64,000 nt of DNA from a virus, in IMG/VR virus record IMGVR_UViG_3300032236_001191, positions 1-64,000 of that record; one strand, 5' to 3'. The translations under genes and the position numbers were made by a program. Positions 31,826 to 39,465 of this stretch are shown one piece after another (position 1 is the stretch's first letter; the number at the start of each line of letters is the position of its first letter). The notes beneath the pieces were generated by a model. That model was not told the origin of the DNA and ran no database searches. It saw only the letters and a program-made list of their open reading frames with translations.

Positions 31826-32884
31826 ATGAAAGTAGCAGTATACTCGATTGCTCTAAACGAAGAAAAGTTCGTTGAGCGTTGGTATGAAACAGCCAAAGAA
31901 GCAGACTACCTATTGATAGCAGATACGGGGTCTACTGACCGTACCGTAGAGCTGGCACGTGAGCTTGGAATTGTTTGTGTTGAGATCTCTGTTAAACCAT
32001 GGAGATTTGATGACGCACGTAACGCTAGCCTAGCTTTACTACCTGCTGATATAGATTACTGCATAGCTTTAGACCTAGATGAGACCATACAACCAGGCTG
32101 GAGAGCAGAGCTTGAGGACGCCCACAGAAGGGGTCTTACAAGGCCTAGGTACATGTTTACAACGACTTTTAACGCCGATGGTAGTCCAGGCCTACAGTTC
32201 AGCGGAATACGCATCCACGCCCGTCATGGGTACCGTTGGGTCTATCCTATCCATGAGCTTCCTGAGGCCTACCGTATAGATGAAAAGTCCGGTTGGACTA
32301 ACATTAATATCGAGCATCATCCGGATCCTAGTAAATCTCGGAGCCAGTATCTCCCATTACTCTTAGAAGCTGCACAAGAAAATCCTGAAGATGATCGCTG
32401 TGCTTTTTACCTTGGGCGTGAACTTTACTTTGCGGGTTTATACGAGCAAGCTACGTCAGAGTTTAAACGGCATCTAGGATTAGAAAAAGCTACCTGGGCA
32501 CCAGAGCGATCAGCTAGCTGCAGGTATCTTGCAATGACGGATATAGAAAACGCAGAACAATGGTTATTAAGAGCTCACCATGAGGATCCTAGCCGCAGAG
32601 AACCTCTTGTAAAGCTAGCTCAGTACTACTATGATCATAAAGACTTTGGAGCAGTAAAGCATTGGGCACAACTAGCGCTAGAGATCTTGGAAAAAAGCTT
32701 AGATTATTTTTGTGAGGCTTGGGCGTGGGATGCTACCCCGCATGACCTGCTAGCTTTGGGGGCATACTACACCGAAGATTACAAATTAGCCTATAAACAC
32801 GGTGAAATTGCTCTGGGGTTAGACCCGTCAAACGAGCGTTTTAAAGTTAATATGGGATACTATCTGAGCAAGATTTCTTCATAA
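31826..32884 (+). CDS. family 2 glycosyltransferase with TPR-like tail
   Basis: The 352-residue protein has the GT-A start AVYSIALNEE, the DTGSTDRT motif (33-40) and a DLDET metal-binding motif (83-87), matching GT2 enzymes. Residues ~190-345 are helical repeats like TPRs (PEDDRCAFYLGRELYFAG, LGAYYTEDYKLAYKHG). It could glycosylate phage fibres or host surface glycans; since it lies inside the fibre operon, fibre modification is the simpler inference. Its start is an ATG preceded by a GCGGGGG stretch rather than a classic AGGAGG. Confidence 0.8.
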   Translation: MKVAVYSIALNEEKFVERWYETAKEADYLLIADTGSTDRTVELARELGIVCVEISVKPWRFDDARNASLALLPADIDYCIALDLDETIQPGWRAELEDAHRRGLTRPRYMFTTTFNADGSPGLQFSGIRIHARHGYRWVYPIHELPEAYRIDEKSGWTNINIEHHPDPSKSRSQYLPLLLEAAQENPEDDRCAFYLGRELYFAGLYEQATSEFKRHLGLEKATWAPERSASCRYLAMTDIENAEQWLLRAHHEDPSRREPLVKLAQYYYDHKDFGAVKHWAQLALEILEKSLDYFCEAWAWDATPHDLLALGAYYTEDYKLAYKHGEIALGLDPSNERFKVNMGYYLSKISS

Positions 32885-32893
32885 GGAGCTTCA

Positions 32894-33238
32894 ATGGCTA
32901 CCAGCTATCTAATTCTTGGGCAAGCAGCCCCAACATCAGGAAACACAGATCTTTACTCTAGCCCAGCGGCTACTCAGACTGTAGTTTCTACTATTACTAT
33001 CACAAACGTAACAGGTACCTCTGCTAACGCAAGCATCTATGTTCGTAAAGCTACCGGAACTACCCCAGCAACAGCCTCAGCAGCTAATGCCATAGCCCTT
33101 GCGATGCCAGTCCCAGCTAACTCACTTCAGACTATTACTATCGGTTTAACTCTTGGCGCATATGACACCATCTCAGTTGGATCAGGAACATCAAGTGCGC
33201 TTACATTCCAAGCATTTGGAAGCCAGGTAACTGCATAA
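32894..33238 (+). CDS. small beta-sandwich virion protein, 114 aa
   Basis: Alternating Thr/Ser/Ala-rich beta strands, without charged clusters, including VVSTITITNVTG and VPANSLQTITIGLTLG. The same strand pattern occurs in the protein at 25701-26003. AAGGAG precedes the ATG. Probably a fibre adaptor or decoration subunit. Confidence 0.6.
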   Translation: MATSYLILGQAAPTSGNTDLYSSPAATQTVVSTITITNVTGTSANASIYVRKATGTTPATASAANAIALAMPVPANSLQTITIGLTLGAYDTISVGSGTSSALTFQAFGSQVTA

Positions 33239-33444
33239 TGTCACGCCGTCAATTTCCTGAAAGTGAAGAGCGCCTGGTAGTTGATCAAACAACCAGTAAC
33301 GTTATTGCTGATCCTACAGCTACAAAGGTAGTATCACCAGCAACACCTACAACCGGTGCCCTTCGCAATATTTATGCATCTACCTCTGCACCCTCAGACT
33401 CTACCGATGGAGCAGATGGGGATATCTGGATTCAGTACGCCTAA
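33238..33444 (+). CDS. short fibre-module protein, 68 aa
   Basis: A 68-residue protein, coupled to the previous gene by a one-base overlap. It ends with ASTSAPSDSTDGADGDIWIQYA, a tail motif common in phage fibre-associated proteins where the GDIWxxY end leads into a beta fibre domain. Written in shorter form the core is GADGDIWIQY. It may be a linker subunit of the cysteine-rich protein just downstream. Confidence 0.55.
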   Translation: MSRRQFPESEERLVVDQTTSNVIADPTATKVVSPATPTTGALRNIYASTSAPSDSTDGADGDIWIQYA

Positions 33445-34569
33445 ATGCCAGCAAAAATAAAGGTAAACGGTACCTGGAAAACCTTCGGCATTGCCGACGT
33501 TAAAGTTAACGGTCAATGGAAGGTCACTAGCGCTGCCTTTATAAAAGTAGGCGGTAAGTGGAAAAAGTTTCTTCAAGGAAGCCTTAGAGATTTATTTGCT
33601 CGTACAGCCTCATCTTTAGGTACAAGTGACTCTGGAGCAGTCTGGACAGCAGTAAATGGAACTTGGTTTACAAATGGTTCTGCTGCACAATCAGACGATT
33701 CAGCCTCAAACTACTCTCTTGCAACTCTTCCCCTAGGATCTACTAGCGGCACCGTAGCTGCAAATGTTAGCCCGGGTACAGGAGTATCTTGGTGGGTAAG
33801 CTCTGCAGGATCTTGGTGGGCTAGTTACGCAACCGTAACAACTACCAGTACTGGTGGCTCAACTTGTAATAATGGTGCATGTTCAGGTAGCGAAAACTAC
33901 GCCTGTTATCAGGGCTATTCTACTTGCGATAATGGTGCTTGCTCAGGAACATACACTGTACCTACTCAGTATGGAACTTGTCAGTCTAGTCAAACTCCAA
34001 CTACAACGGGTGCGGGTAGTTATTCAGATTCTAACTTTAATGGTAATAGTGCTGCCTGTGCAGCACTTCAATCAAGCGTAGGAACTAACTGCACGTATTA
34101 TTTTAATGGTTTTGCAGGAAGATGCTCAATTAACTGTGCAGGAACAACAACTAACGTAACTACTTGGAACTATAATGGGTGTAGTTATAATGGGCAAGTA
34201 GTGGCTATTGGGGGTGGAGGAGTTCAAAACTGTTCTTGTGGTTCATACGCAACAACCTGCTCTAGAAGCTGTTCTTGTAGCTATTCTTCTTCTAGCACTT
34301 ATGCACTAAACATTGTAAGCTCAGTAAGCGGTAGCGTAACCTCTCAGGCTAGCGTAGCTCTTAGCGCACAGGCCGCAGCTCTTAGCGCCGTAGTTACCCC
34401 AAGCTCGATTACAGTTACGGCATACTCAGATTCTGTTGGAGGAACCTCTGTGGGTACTGCAACAACTACCCCATCATTCCCCATAACAACCGGAAGCTAT
34501 GGTATTATTAAGGCACCAAGTACTTCATCTCAAGGATCAACAGTTTCTAACTTTTCGGCACACCCATAG
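33445..34569 (+). CDS. cysteine-rich virion protein, 374 aa
   Basis: The N-terminus has three copies of a VK-V-x-G-x-WK motif (residues 4-42), known from phage minor tail proteins. The middle (about residues 137-285) has 16 cysteines in units such as CNNGACSG, CDNGACSG, CSINC and CSCGSY, with a Ser/Thr/Asn/Gly-rich background. The C-terminal ~90 residues are beta-like. Disulfides or metal binding would stiffen an exposed fibre. No export signal is present, so disulfides would form after lysis. The ATG follows the previous stop directly with no clear ribosome site, which suggests translational coupling. Confidence 0.6.
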   Translation: MPAKIKVNGTWKTFGIADVKVNGQWKVTSAAFIKVGGKWKKFLQGSLRDLFARTASSLGTSDSGAVWTAVNGTWFTNGSAAQSDDSASNYSLATLPLGSTSGTVAANVSPGTGVSWWVSSAGSWWASYATVTTTSTGGSTCNNGACSGSENYACYQGYSTCDNGACSGTYTVPTQYGTCQSSQTPTTTGAGSYSDSNFNGNSAACAALQSSVGTNCTYYFNGFAGRCSINCAGTTTNVTTWNYNGCSYNGQVVAIGGGGVQNCSCGSYATTCSRSCSCSYSSSSTYALNIVSSVSGSVTSQASVALSAQAAALSAVVTPSSITVTAYSDSVGGTSVGTATTTPSFPITTGSYGIIKAPSTSSQGSTVSNFSAHP

Positions 34570-34578
34570 GAGAACTAA

Positions 34579-34824
34579 ATGGATAATCAAAGACCCGCAC
34601 GTCCGTGGGACTTATTCAATAAAAATATTGGAAGAGTTCAAACTGAAGTGGCAGCAGAAAGATTTGAGATCTGCAAGGCCTGCCCAGAGTATATTAAGAC
34701 AACGCACCAATGCAAAGAATGCGGCTGTATTATGAATGCAAAGGTAAAGTTACCAAATGCTTTTTGCCCACTAGGTAAGTGGGATGCAGTAACAGGACTC
34801 TACAAGGAGGAAACAAATGGCTGA
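34579..34824 (+). CDS. zinc-ribbon protein (DUF6171-like)
   Basis: The 81-residue product has ICKACPEY, QCKECGC and a later AFCPLGKW segment, giving four to five cysteines arranged as a zinc ribbon. I recognise this layout from small DUF6171-like proteins in phages. AGGAGA precedes the ATG. It lies in the fibre operon; function unknown. Confidence 0.7.
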   Translation: MDNQRPARPWDLFNKNIGRVQTEVAAERFEICKACPEYIKTTHQCKECGCIMNAKVKLPNAFCPLGKWDAVTGLYKEETNG

Positions 34825-35089
34825 TGCACCTCAGTTGCCACCTATGCCGCCAATCAAGCTTGCCCTTATTTTAGATAATACAGTGGTAGATGTTCTGCAT
34901 GTTGATGAGCGTCTTGCTGCTATCTTTTTAAGCGACCCTATCATTAAGGACGTAACAACTACAGATGGCGTTTTAATTGCAGACGTTTACTGGAAGTATG
35001 ATCCAGAAACTAACTCATATATCCGCCCAGAAGTAGAAGACCTTAATTCCCATCCGGATATAGATTTACTTATAACAAATAAGGATTAA
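34817..35089 (+). CDS. small fibre-operon protein, 90 aa
   Basis: A 90-residue acidic protein with a Pro-rich start and KLALILDNTVVDVLHVDERLAA, then YWKYDPETNSYIRPE. Small proteins with a similar plan (a strand-rich core ending in Y-D-P-x-T) occur beside phage fibre genes and are sometimes chaperones. It overlaps the previous gene by eight bases. Confidence 0.55.
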   Translation: MADAPQLPPMPPIKLALILDNTVVDVLHVDERLAAIFLSDPIIKDVTTTDGVLIADVYWKYDPETNSYIRPEVEDLNSHPDIDLLITNKD

Positions 35090-35091
35090 AG

Positions 35092-35748
35092 ATGCGTGGT
35101 GAACAGCGTGAGGGGCGTTTTGACATTATGAGCGAACGTGCCTCAATCATTAAAGGCACCACTGTAGAGCTCGTACGTACCGTTGGAAACACTGTTGAAT
35201 GGTGGATCTACGATGCCGAGGGTAGCCATATTGACCATATCTACGATGTTGGTTCTTCTATGCCCAATAGCGGTGGACGTCGTTGGATGGGACCCCTTAT
35301 CCTTCCGGTTATTAACTCTACCCTTACACAGGGCGCTACTATGCAAAACGACCGTGGTTTTTACAACACTGACGTTTTGAGCCTTACTATCAATATGGAT
35401 ATTATTGAAAAGGGAACTGACCTAGTTGGCTCTAATGCAGCTACTATGCCACATTTTCAAGATCTCCCAGATAATCCTGATGAGTTCTTGCGTGATCGAA
35501 TTGTATTTAAGGGTGAAGTATTTAGCCCTATTAAAATGAAACCTATGGGTATCTTGACTAATCAGTACACAGTATGGGGCGTAGATTGTGCCCAGGTTAA
35601 TGCTGAAGAAATGGTTAATGATATTCAGTTTCAAAAATATGCGGGATATATTGCTTTTGCTGACAATGTACTATCCACTGTTGATGAAGACCCAATAGTG
35701 CCTATAACTACGCCGGTAAATAATCAACGTTCCGAACTAAACCCTTAG
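35092..35748 (+). CDS. unknown virion protein, 218 aa
   Basis: An all-beta-looking 218-residue protein with WWIYDAEGSH, GGRRWMGPLILP and VFKGEVFSPIKMKPMG. No catalytic motif or membrane segment. The ATG at 35092 and the later in-frame ATG at 35128 (before SERASIIKG) are both possible. It lies among fibre and neck genes and may be a structural connector. Confidence 0.5.
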   Translation: MRGEQREGRFDIMSERASIIKGTTVELVRTVGNTVEWWIYDAEGSHIDHIYDVGSSMPNSGGRRWMGPLILPVINSTLTQGATMQNDRGFYNTDVLSLTINMDIIEKGTDLVGSNAATMPHFQDLPDNPDEFLRDRIVFKGEVFSPIKMKPMGILTNQYTVWGVDCAQVNAEEMVNDIQFQKYAGYIAFADNVLSTVDEDPIVPITTPVNNQRSELNP

Positions 35749-35756
35749 GAGAATAT

Positions 35757-36035
35757 ATGTCCATATCGCATTTACGAGTACTGGTTGATACAGCTACTCC
35801 AACTATCTTGTCACTACCAGGTGATGAAGGTGGCCTTAACCTAACACTTCAAATTCAAAATCTTGGAACAGATGTTTTATACATAGGCGGTGCTGATTTA
35901 AGCCCAACAAGTTATGGCGTAAGTATTGTTCCTGGCGGAGCGGTTACCATCGATAACTTATCTCCAACAGATGAGGTATACGCACTAGCAAAGATTTCTG
36001 GTACATATGCTGCAGTGTTGAAGGTTCATCGCTAA
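35757..36035 (+). CDS. small beta decoration-like protein, 92 aa
   Basis: A 92-residue all-beta protein with [22 protein letters not shown] and [11 protein letters not shown], a pattern shared with small phage proteins that lie near fibre or collar genes. AGGAGA precedes the ATG. It is coupled to the collagen-like gene that follows. Confidence 0.6.
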   Translation: MSISHLRVLVDTATPTILSLPGDEGGLNLTLQIQNLGTDVLYIGGADLSPTSYGVSIVPGGAVTIDNLSPTDEVYALAKISGTYAAVLKVHR

Positions 36036-37336
36036 TGGCAAATATTCACTATTCAAATTCAGGCGGAGTAGGTCCACAAGGACCAGTAGGAGCTAAAGGT
36101 GACCAAGGAAATACTGGACCTCAAGGTGCTACAGGAAGCGTGGGACCAACGGGAGCGACTGGACCTAATGGGGCTACGGGAAATGTGGGAGCGACTGGAC
36201 CAACTGGTGCCACCGGATCCCCAGGAACAATAGGTGTTACTGGACCAACTGGTTCGCAAGGACTTTCCATCACAGGACCGACTGGTCCTACGGGAGCTAC
36301 GGGTCCAATCGGATACACAGGACAAACATCAACTGTTCCGGGACCAACTGGTCCAACTGGACCTACAGGTCCTGCGGGCGTAACCAATGTTCACGCTGCG
36401 GTTGTTGCTGCCACCACTGCACCCCTTAGCGGTGTTTGGACTTACCATGCAGGTAGTGGAGGCGCTGATGGTGGAACCGGTGTTGGTGCAAACTTTACAT
36501 CCACGACTGCAGGAACTATCGGCCTTGACGGACAAAATATTGCACAAAATGATCGAGTACTTATTAAGAACCAGGCAGATGCTAAGCAAAATGGTATTTA
36601 TGTAGCAACCCGTATGGGCGCTGGAGTAACTCCCATCCTTACCCGTGCTACAGATTATGACAACAGCACTGAAGGTCAAGTAGCTCAAGGTGATCAAATA
36701 CTTGTTCTTAATGGAACGCTAAACGGAAACAAAACTTTCTTTGAAAGTCTGACCGGAACTATGTCCGATTACAGCATTAAGATTGGCACCGACAATATTG
36801 TTTTTGCTCAAGCAGCCAGCCTTAATAACATCTCTACGGACGTACTTCCTGCCCTAGATAACACCTACAATTTAGGTTCAGATGCCCTTCGTTGGAAGTC
36901 TGTACACATTGGACCTGGAACACTATTTATTACAGATCAAACTACAAATACCCCAGCTAGTTTGACGGTTAATAACTCCATTCTTAATATCAACGGTATC
37001 TCTAACCTTAGCGCTCAATCAATTACTACAGGCGTTAGAACCACAACATCTAACACTGTACAGATTGACTACCTAGTTGACTCTATTGTCTTTGTTAGCG
37101 TAGCTGGGGGAGCCGTTACCTTTACCCATACTAACTACACTGCGGGTAAGGTAGTTAAGGTTATTGTTAACCGATATGCCTACACATCTGGGGCTCAAGA
37201 TAACCACGGAGTTGGCAGTACTCACGCCACCTCTGGAAACTCGTTCTTCTTGCCTACCCATAACACAGCAGAGTATGAGTTCACTTGCCTAGACGGTTCT
37301 AATGCAAACGTCTTTGTATCGGGAAAAATTAGCTAA
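36035..37336 (+). CDS. collagen-stemmed tail fibre, 433 aa
   Basis: Residues ~9-115 are Gly-x-y triplets (GPQ, GAT, GPT). Then comes a domain with [17 protein letters not shown] and [12 protein letters not shown], found in many phage fibre proteins, a segment [17 protein letters not shown] that is also common in fibres, and a C-terminal beta domain ending in VFVSGKIS. It is likely a trimeric fibre with a receptor-binding tip. The start overlaps the previous stop by one base. Confidence 0.75.
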   Translation: MANIHYSNSGGVGPQGPVGAKGDQGNTGPQGATGSVGPTGATGPNGATGNVGATGPTGATGSPGTIGVTGPTGSQGLSITGPTGPTGATGPIGYTGQTSTVPGPTGPTGPTGPAGVTNVHAAVVAATTAPLSGVWTYHAGSGGADGGTGVGANFTSTTAGTIGLDGQNIAQNDRVLIKNQADAKQNGIYVATRMGAGVTPILTRATDYDNSTEGQVAQGDQILVLNGTLNGNKTFFESLTGTMSDYSIKIGTDNIVFAQAASLNNISTDVLPALDNTYNLGSDALRWKSVHIGPGTLFITDQTTNTPASLTVNNSILNINGISNLSAQSITTGVRTTTSNTVQIDYLVDSIVFVSVAGGAVTFTHTNYTAGKVVKVIVNRYAYTSGAQDNHGVGSTHATSGNSFFLPTHNTAEYEFTCLDGSNANVFVSGKIS

Positions 37337-37476
37337 TGCCTTTTAAGTCCCAGTCTCAGCGTAAATGGATGTATGCTAACGATCCCAAGATGGCAGAAAA
37401 GTGGGAAGAACATACCCCCAAGGGTAAGAAGCTTCCTAAGAAGGTGAAGAAGAAGAGTGGCAAAAGTAAAGGTTAG
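37336..37476 (+). CDS. tiny conserved phage protein, 46 aa
   Basis: A 46-residue basic protein with FKSQSQRKWMYAND and EKWEEHTPKGKKLPKKV, a small protein conserved across many phages and often found near structural genes. It overlaps the previous stop by one base and the next gene by 20 bases. Function unknown. Confidence 0.75.
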   Translation: MPFKSQSQRKWMYANDPKMAEKWEEHTPKGKKLPKKVKKKSGKSKG

Positions 37477-37666
37477 TGGCAAGGTCCACGTAGTAAAGAA
37501 GAATAAAAAAGGCGATGTTATCGTAGACCATGCGGGTAAAAATGATCCTAAATGGGATAAGATTAACCTCACTAAAGTAGCTGGGTCTAAGACTATTAAG
37601 GCTGGGGTTAAAGCAACCAAGGCCTACCATAAGACCCATCCCCACAAGAAGACAGGAACAAAATGA
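37457..37666 (+). CDS. small basic protein, 69 aa
   Basis: A GTG-started, Lys-rich 69-residue protein (VKVSGKVHVVKKNKKGD, ending HKTHPHKKTGTK). It overlaps both neighbours in the chain of tiny genes at 37336-38285. Nucleic-acid binding is inferred from charge. Confidence 0.6.
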   Translation: MAKVKVSGKVHVVKKNKKGDVIVDHAGKNDPKWDKINLTKVAGSKTIKAGVKATKAYHKTHPHKKTGTK

Positions 37667-37854
37667 CAGAAGAATTTACACCTATTGAAGGTGAGACAGT
37701 ATCTGAGGACGGTTTAGCTCATTTTGATATTACAGCTGGCCCAGATGTAGAACTTGATACTAACGCTAAGCTAGAGGATGTTGAAGCCGCTGAGGAATCT
37801 GCAGAAGCTCTAGAGGAAGAAGATATCGATGGAGAAGAAGAAGAAGTCGAGTAA
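37663..37854 (+). CDS. small acidic protein, 63 aa
   Basis: A strongly acidic 63-residue protein (long Glu/Asp runs, EEEDIDGEEEEVE at the end), overlapping its basic neighbours by four and 26 bases. An acidic partner in a run of basic proteins could neutralise or chaperone them. Confidence 0.6.
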   Translation: MTEEFTPIEGETVSEDGLAHFDITAGPDVELDTNAKLEDVEAAEESAEALEEEDIDGEEEEVE

Positions 37855-38002
37855 GAAGCATCCTGGATTTGAAAAGGTCCAGGATAAGATTGCCGATAAA
37901 GAGGGCGTCTCTAAGAAGGCTGCTGGGGCTATCCTAGCCGCTTCTTCCCGTGGGGCGTCTAAAGCAGCTAAACGTAAAAACCCAGCCCTAAAGAAAGTAT
38001 AA
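37829..38002 (+). CDS. tiny conserved basic phage protein, 57 aa
   Basis: A 57-residue protein with KHPGFEKVQDKIADKEGVSKKAAGAILA in its first half and a KRKNPALKKV end; this arrangement is conserved in small proteins of many phages. Its first 26 bases overlap the acidic gene in another frame. Function unknown; DNA contact is plausible. Confidence 0.7.
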   Translation: MEKKKKSSKKHPGFEKVQDKIADKEGVSKKAAGAILAASSRGASKAAKRKNPALKKV

Positions 38003-38010
38003 GGTATACT

Positions 38011-38091
38011 ATGTGCAAATCATGTGGATGCGGATGCTCCAAGCCAAACTGCAAGGGTGCTTGCAAGAAGAAAAAAGGCGGTAAGAAATAA
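38011..38091 (+). CDS. 26-residue cysteine/lysine mini-protein
   Basis: A 26-residue open frame with five cysteines (CKSCGCGC, C, C) and a Lys-rich end, placed between coupled genes and overlapping the next ATG by one base. The gene order and overlap argue that it is real; it looks like a metal-binding peptide. A ribosome site (AAGGTA) is nine bases upstream. Confidence 0.5.
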   Translation: MCKSCGCGCSKPNCKGACKKKKGGKK

Positions 38092-38285
38092 TGTCACATC
38101 ACAAGGAATCTGCTAAGGAAAAGAAGGCAGATAAGAAGCAAGATAAGAAGCTTGAAAAGGGTATGACCCCGGCTCAAAAGAAGAAGTTTGAAGCTGCAGA
38201 TAAGAAGATGGATAAGAAGAAACCATCTCGTAAGGCAGATGAAAAGATGGACAAGGCTTTGGCCAAGAAGGTCAAAAAGAAGTAA
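38091..38285 (+). CDS. lysine-rich protein, 64 aa
   Basis: A 64-residue protein that is about 40 percent Lys, in units like KKEKKADKKQDKK and DEKMDKALAKK. It ends the chain of tiny genes and is followed by a strong terminator. Charge suggests DNA or RNA binding. Confidence 0.6.
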   Translation: MSHHKESAKEKKADKKQDKKLEKGMTPAQKKKFEAADKKMDKKKPSRKADEKMDKALAKKVKKK

Positions 38286-38288
38286 GCT

Positions 38289-38318
38289 TAGGGCCCCGAA
38301 AGGGGCCCTTTTGCTTTA
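38289..38318 (+). terminator. intrinsic terminator
   Basis: GGGCCCC (38291-38297), GAA loop, GGGGCCC and then TTTTGCTTTA: a textbook intrinsic terminator closing the fibre and tiny-gene unit before the tail genes. Confidence 0.85.
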
Positions 38319-38389
38319 GTATTGTCTATGACGCCGGAGTAATCCGGAACCCTGCAGCTGTACCCAATGCGCCTTCATTTGGAGGAATT

Positions 38390-38551
38390 ATGATCTTTTT
38401 AGCCCAGCGGCTAAACCGTCTAGAGACGGATGCCGATAAACAAGAGTTCATTCGAGGTGCCGTCGGTCTTAAGACTGGTGGCGAAAAGAAAGCTGCAGCA
38501 GTATTCATCGCCAGCTACTTGCTCTCGAAGGCTCTAAGAAAAAATGGCTAA
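38390..38551 (+). CDS. small protein before tail genes, 53 aa
   Basis: A 53-residue helical protein (MIFLAQRLNRLETDADKQEF, ending LLSKALRKNG) with a strong ribosome site (GGAGGA) before the ATG. It overlaps the next gene by eight bases. No family is recognised. Confidence 0.6.
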   Translation: MIFLAQRLNRLETDADKQEFIRGAVGLKTGGEKKAAAVFIASYLLSKALRKNG

Positions 38552-38816
38552 GACTTTAAAACAGATCATTCATAGTCATATTGGTGCAGACGCAGATCGA
38601 CACACTGCAACTATTCGCAGACATGCTCTTGAAGCCGGTTGGCCTAAGCATTTAGCAAATTCTATTTCCGTAGCGGTTACCCATAAGGGTACTTACCGAA
38701 TGGATTATCCCCCACATTTAGAAGACGATATTCTACGTCTTGAGTACGGTACGCAAGATGTACCCCCATCACCAATCATGCGAAATTACTTCTCACATAT
38801 TGGGGTGGCAATCTAA
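38544..38816 (+). CDS. tail/neck completion-like protein, 90 aa
   Basis: A 90-residue protein with ADRHTATIRRHALEAGWP and DDILRLEYGTQDVPPSP, followed by an NYFS end. Proteins with the LEYGTxxxPPxP motif occur upstream of tail terminator and sheath genes in contractile phages. A role in head-tail joining is inferred. Confidence 0.6.
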   Translation: MAKTLKQIIHSHIGADADRHTATIRRHALEAGWPKHLANSISVAVTHKGTYRMDYPPHLEDDILRLEYGTQDVPPSPIMRNYFSHIGVAI

Positions 38817-39412
38817 TGCCCTTTATTACTAACGAAGACGAAGCCCTTAAGACTCTTTTAAAGGGTATTACAGTATCCGATTCAGGAAACCCTAAGCGTT
38901 CTGTAGGCGTATGGTTTGGGCAACCTGACAAGGAAATTCGTCAGCAGTCCTACCCATATATCACCATAGATTTGATTGGCATGTCTGAAGCCGGGGAGCG
39001 TGTGCAATCCGGAGTTGTAGATCTGCAGTACACCCCTGAAGGATATGATGGTACTATTGACTATCAGACTTACTACCCTATGCCTGTTAATCTTGATTAT
39101 CAGGTAGCTACATACTCACGTCAGCCTAACCATGATCGACAGATTATGGGAGCACTATTCCAAATAGGCAGACTGCCAGTTAGATTTGGATCCCTGTACG
39201 TTCCTCAAGACAATACATTGCGTCGTTTGGATGTGCTAGGTTTTTCAAAAAGAGATACGACTGAAGCAGACAAGCGTCTCTTCGTGAATATCTATACCAT
39301 TCGAGTTAGTTCGGAAATCTTCCGTACAAGCTTGTTTGAAAAAGATACGGCCCCTGTTTCAGGTACCAGTATCTCTGTTAATAATACGAACCTTAATACG
39401 TCACACAATTAG
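38816..39412 (+). CDS. probable tail terminator protein
   Basis: A 198-residue protein directly before the sheath gene, where T4 gp15-like tail terminators lie. It has a KSSYPYITIDLIGMSE-like segment (QQSYPYITIDL), a YPMPVNLDYQV strand and a central helical part. Function is inferred from gene order and beta-rich pattern. Confidence 0.6.
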   Translation: MPFITNEDEALKTLLKGITVSDSGNPKRSVGVWFGQPDKEIRQQSYPYITIDLIGMSEAGERVQSGVVDLQYTPEGYDGTIDYQTYYPMPVNLDYQVATYSRQPNHDRQIMGALFQIGRLPVRFGSLYVPQDNTLRRLDVLGFSKRDTTEADKRLFVNIYTIRVSSEIFRTSLFEKDTAPVSGTSISVNNTNLNTSHN

Positions 39413-39465
39413 CCTAAAACTTCGACCCCCCAGTAAATAATACTATAGATCAAGGAGAAAACCTA

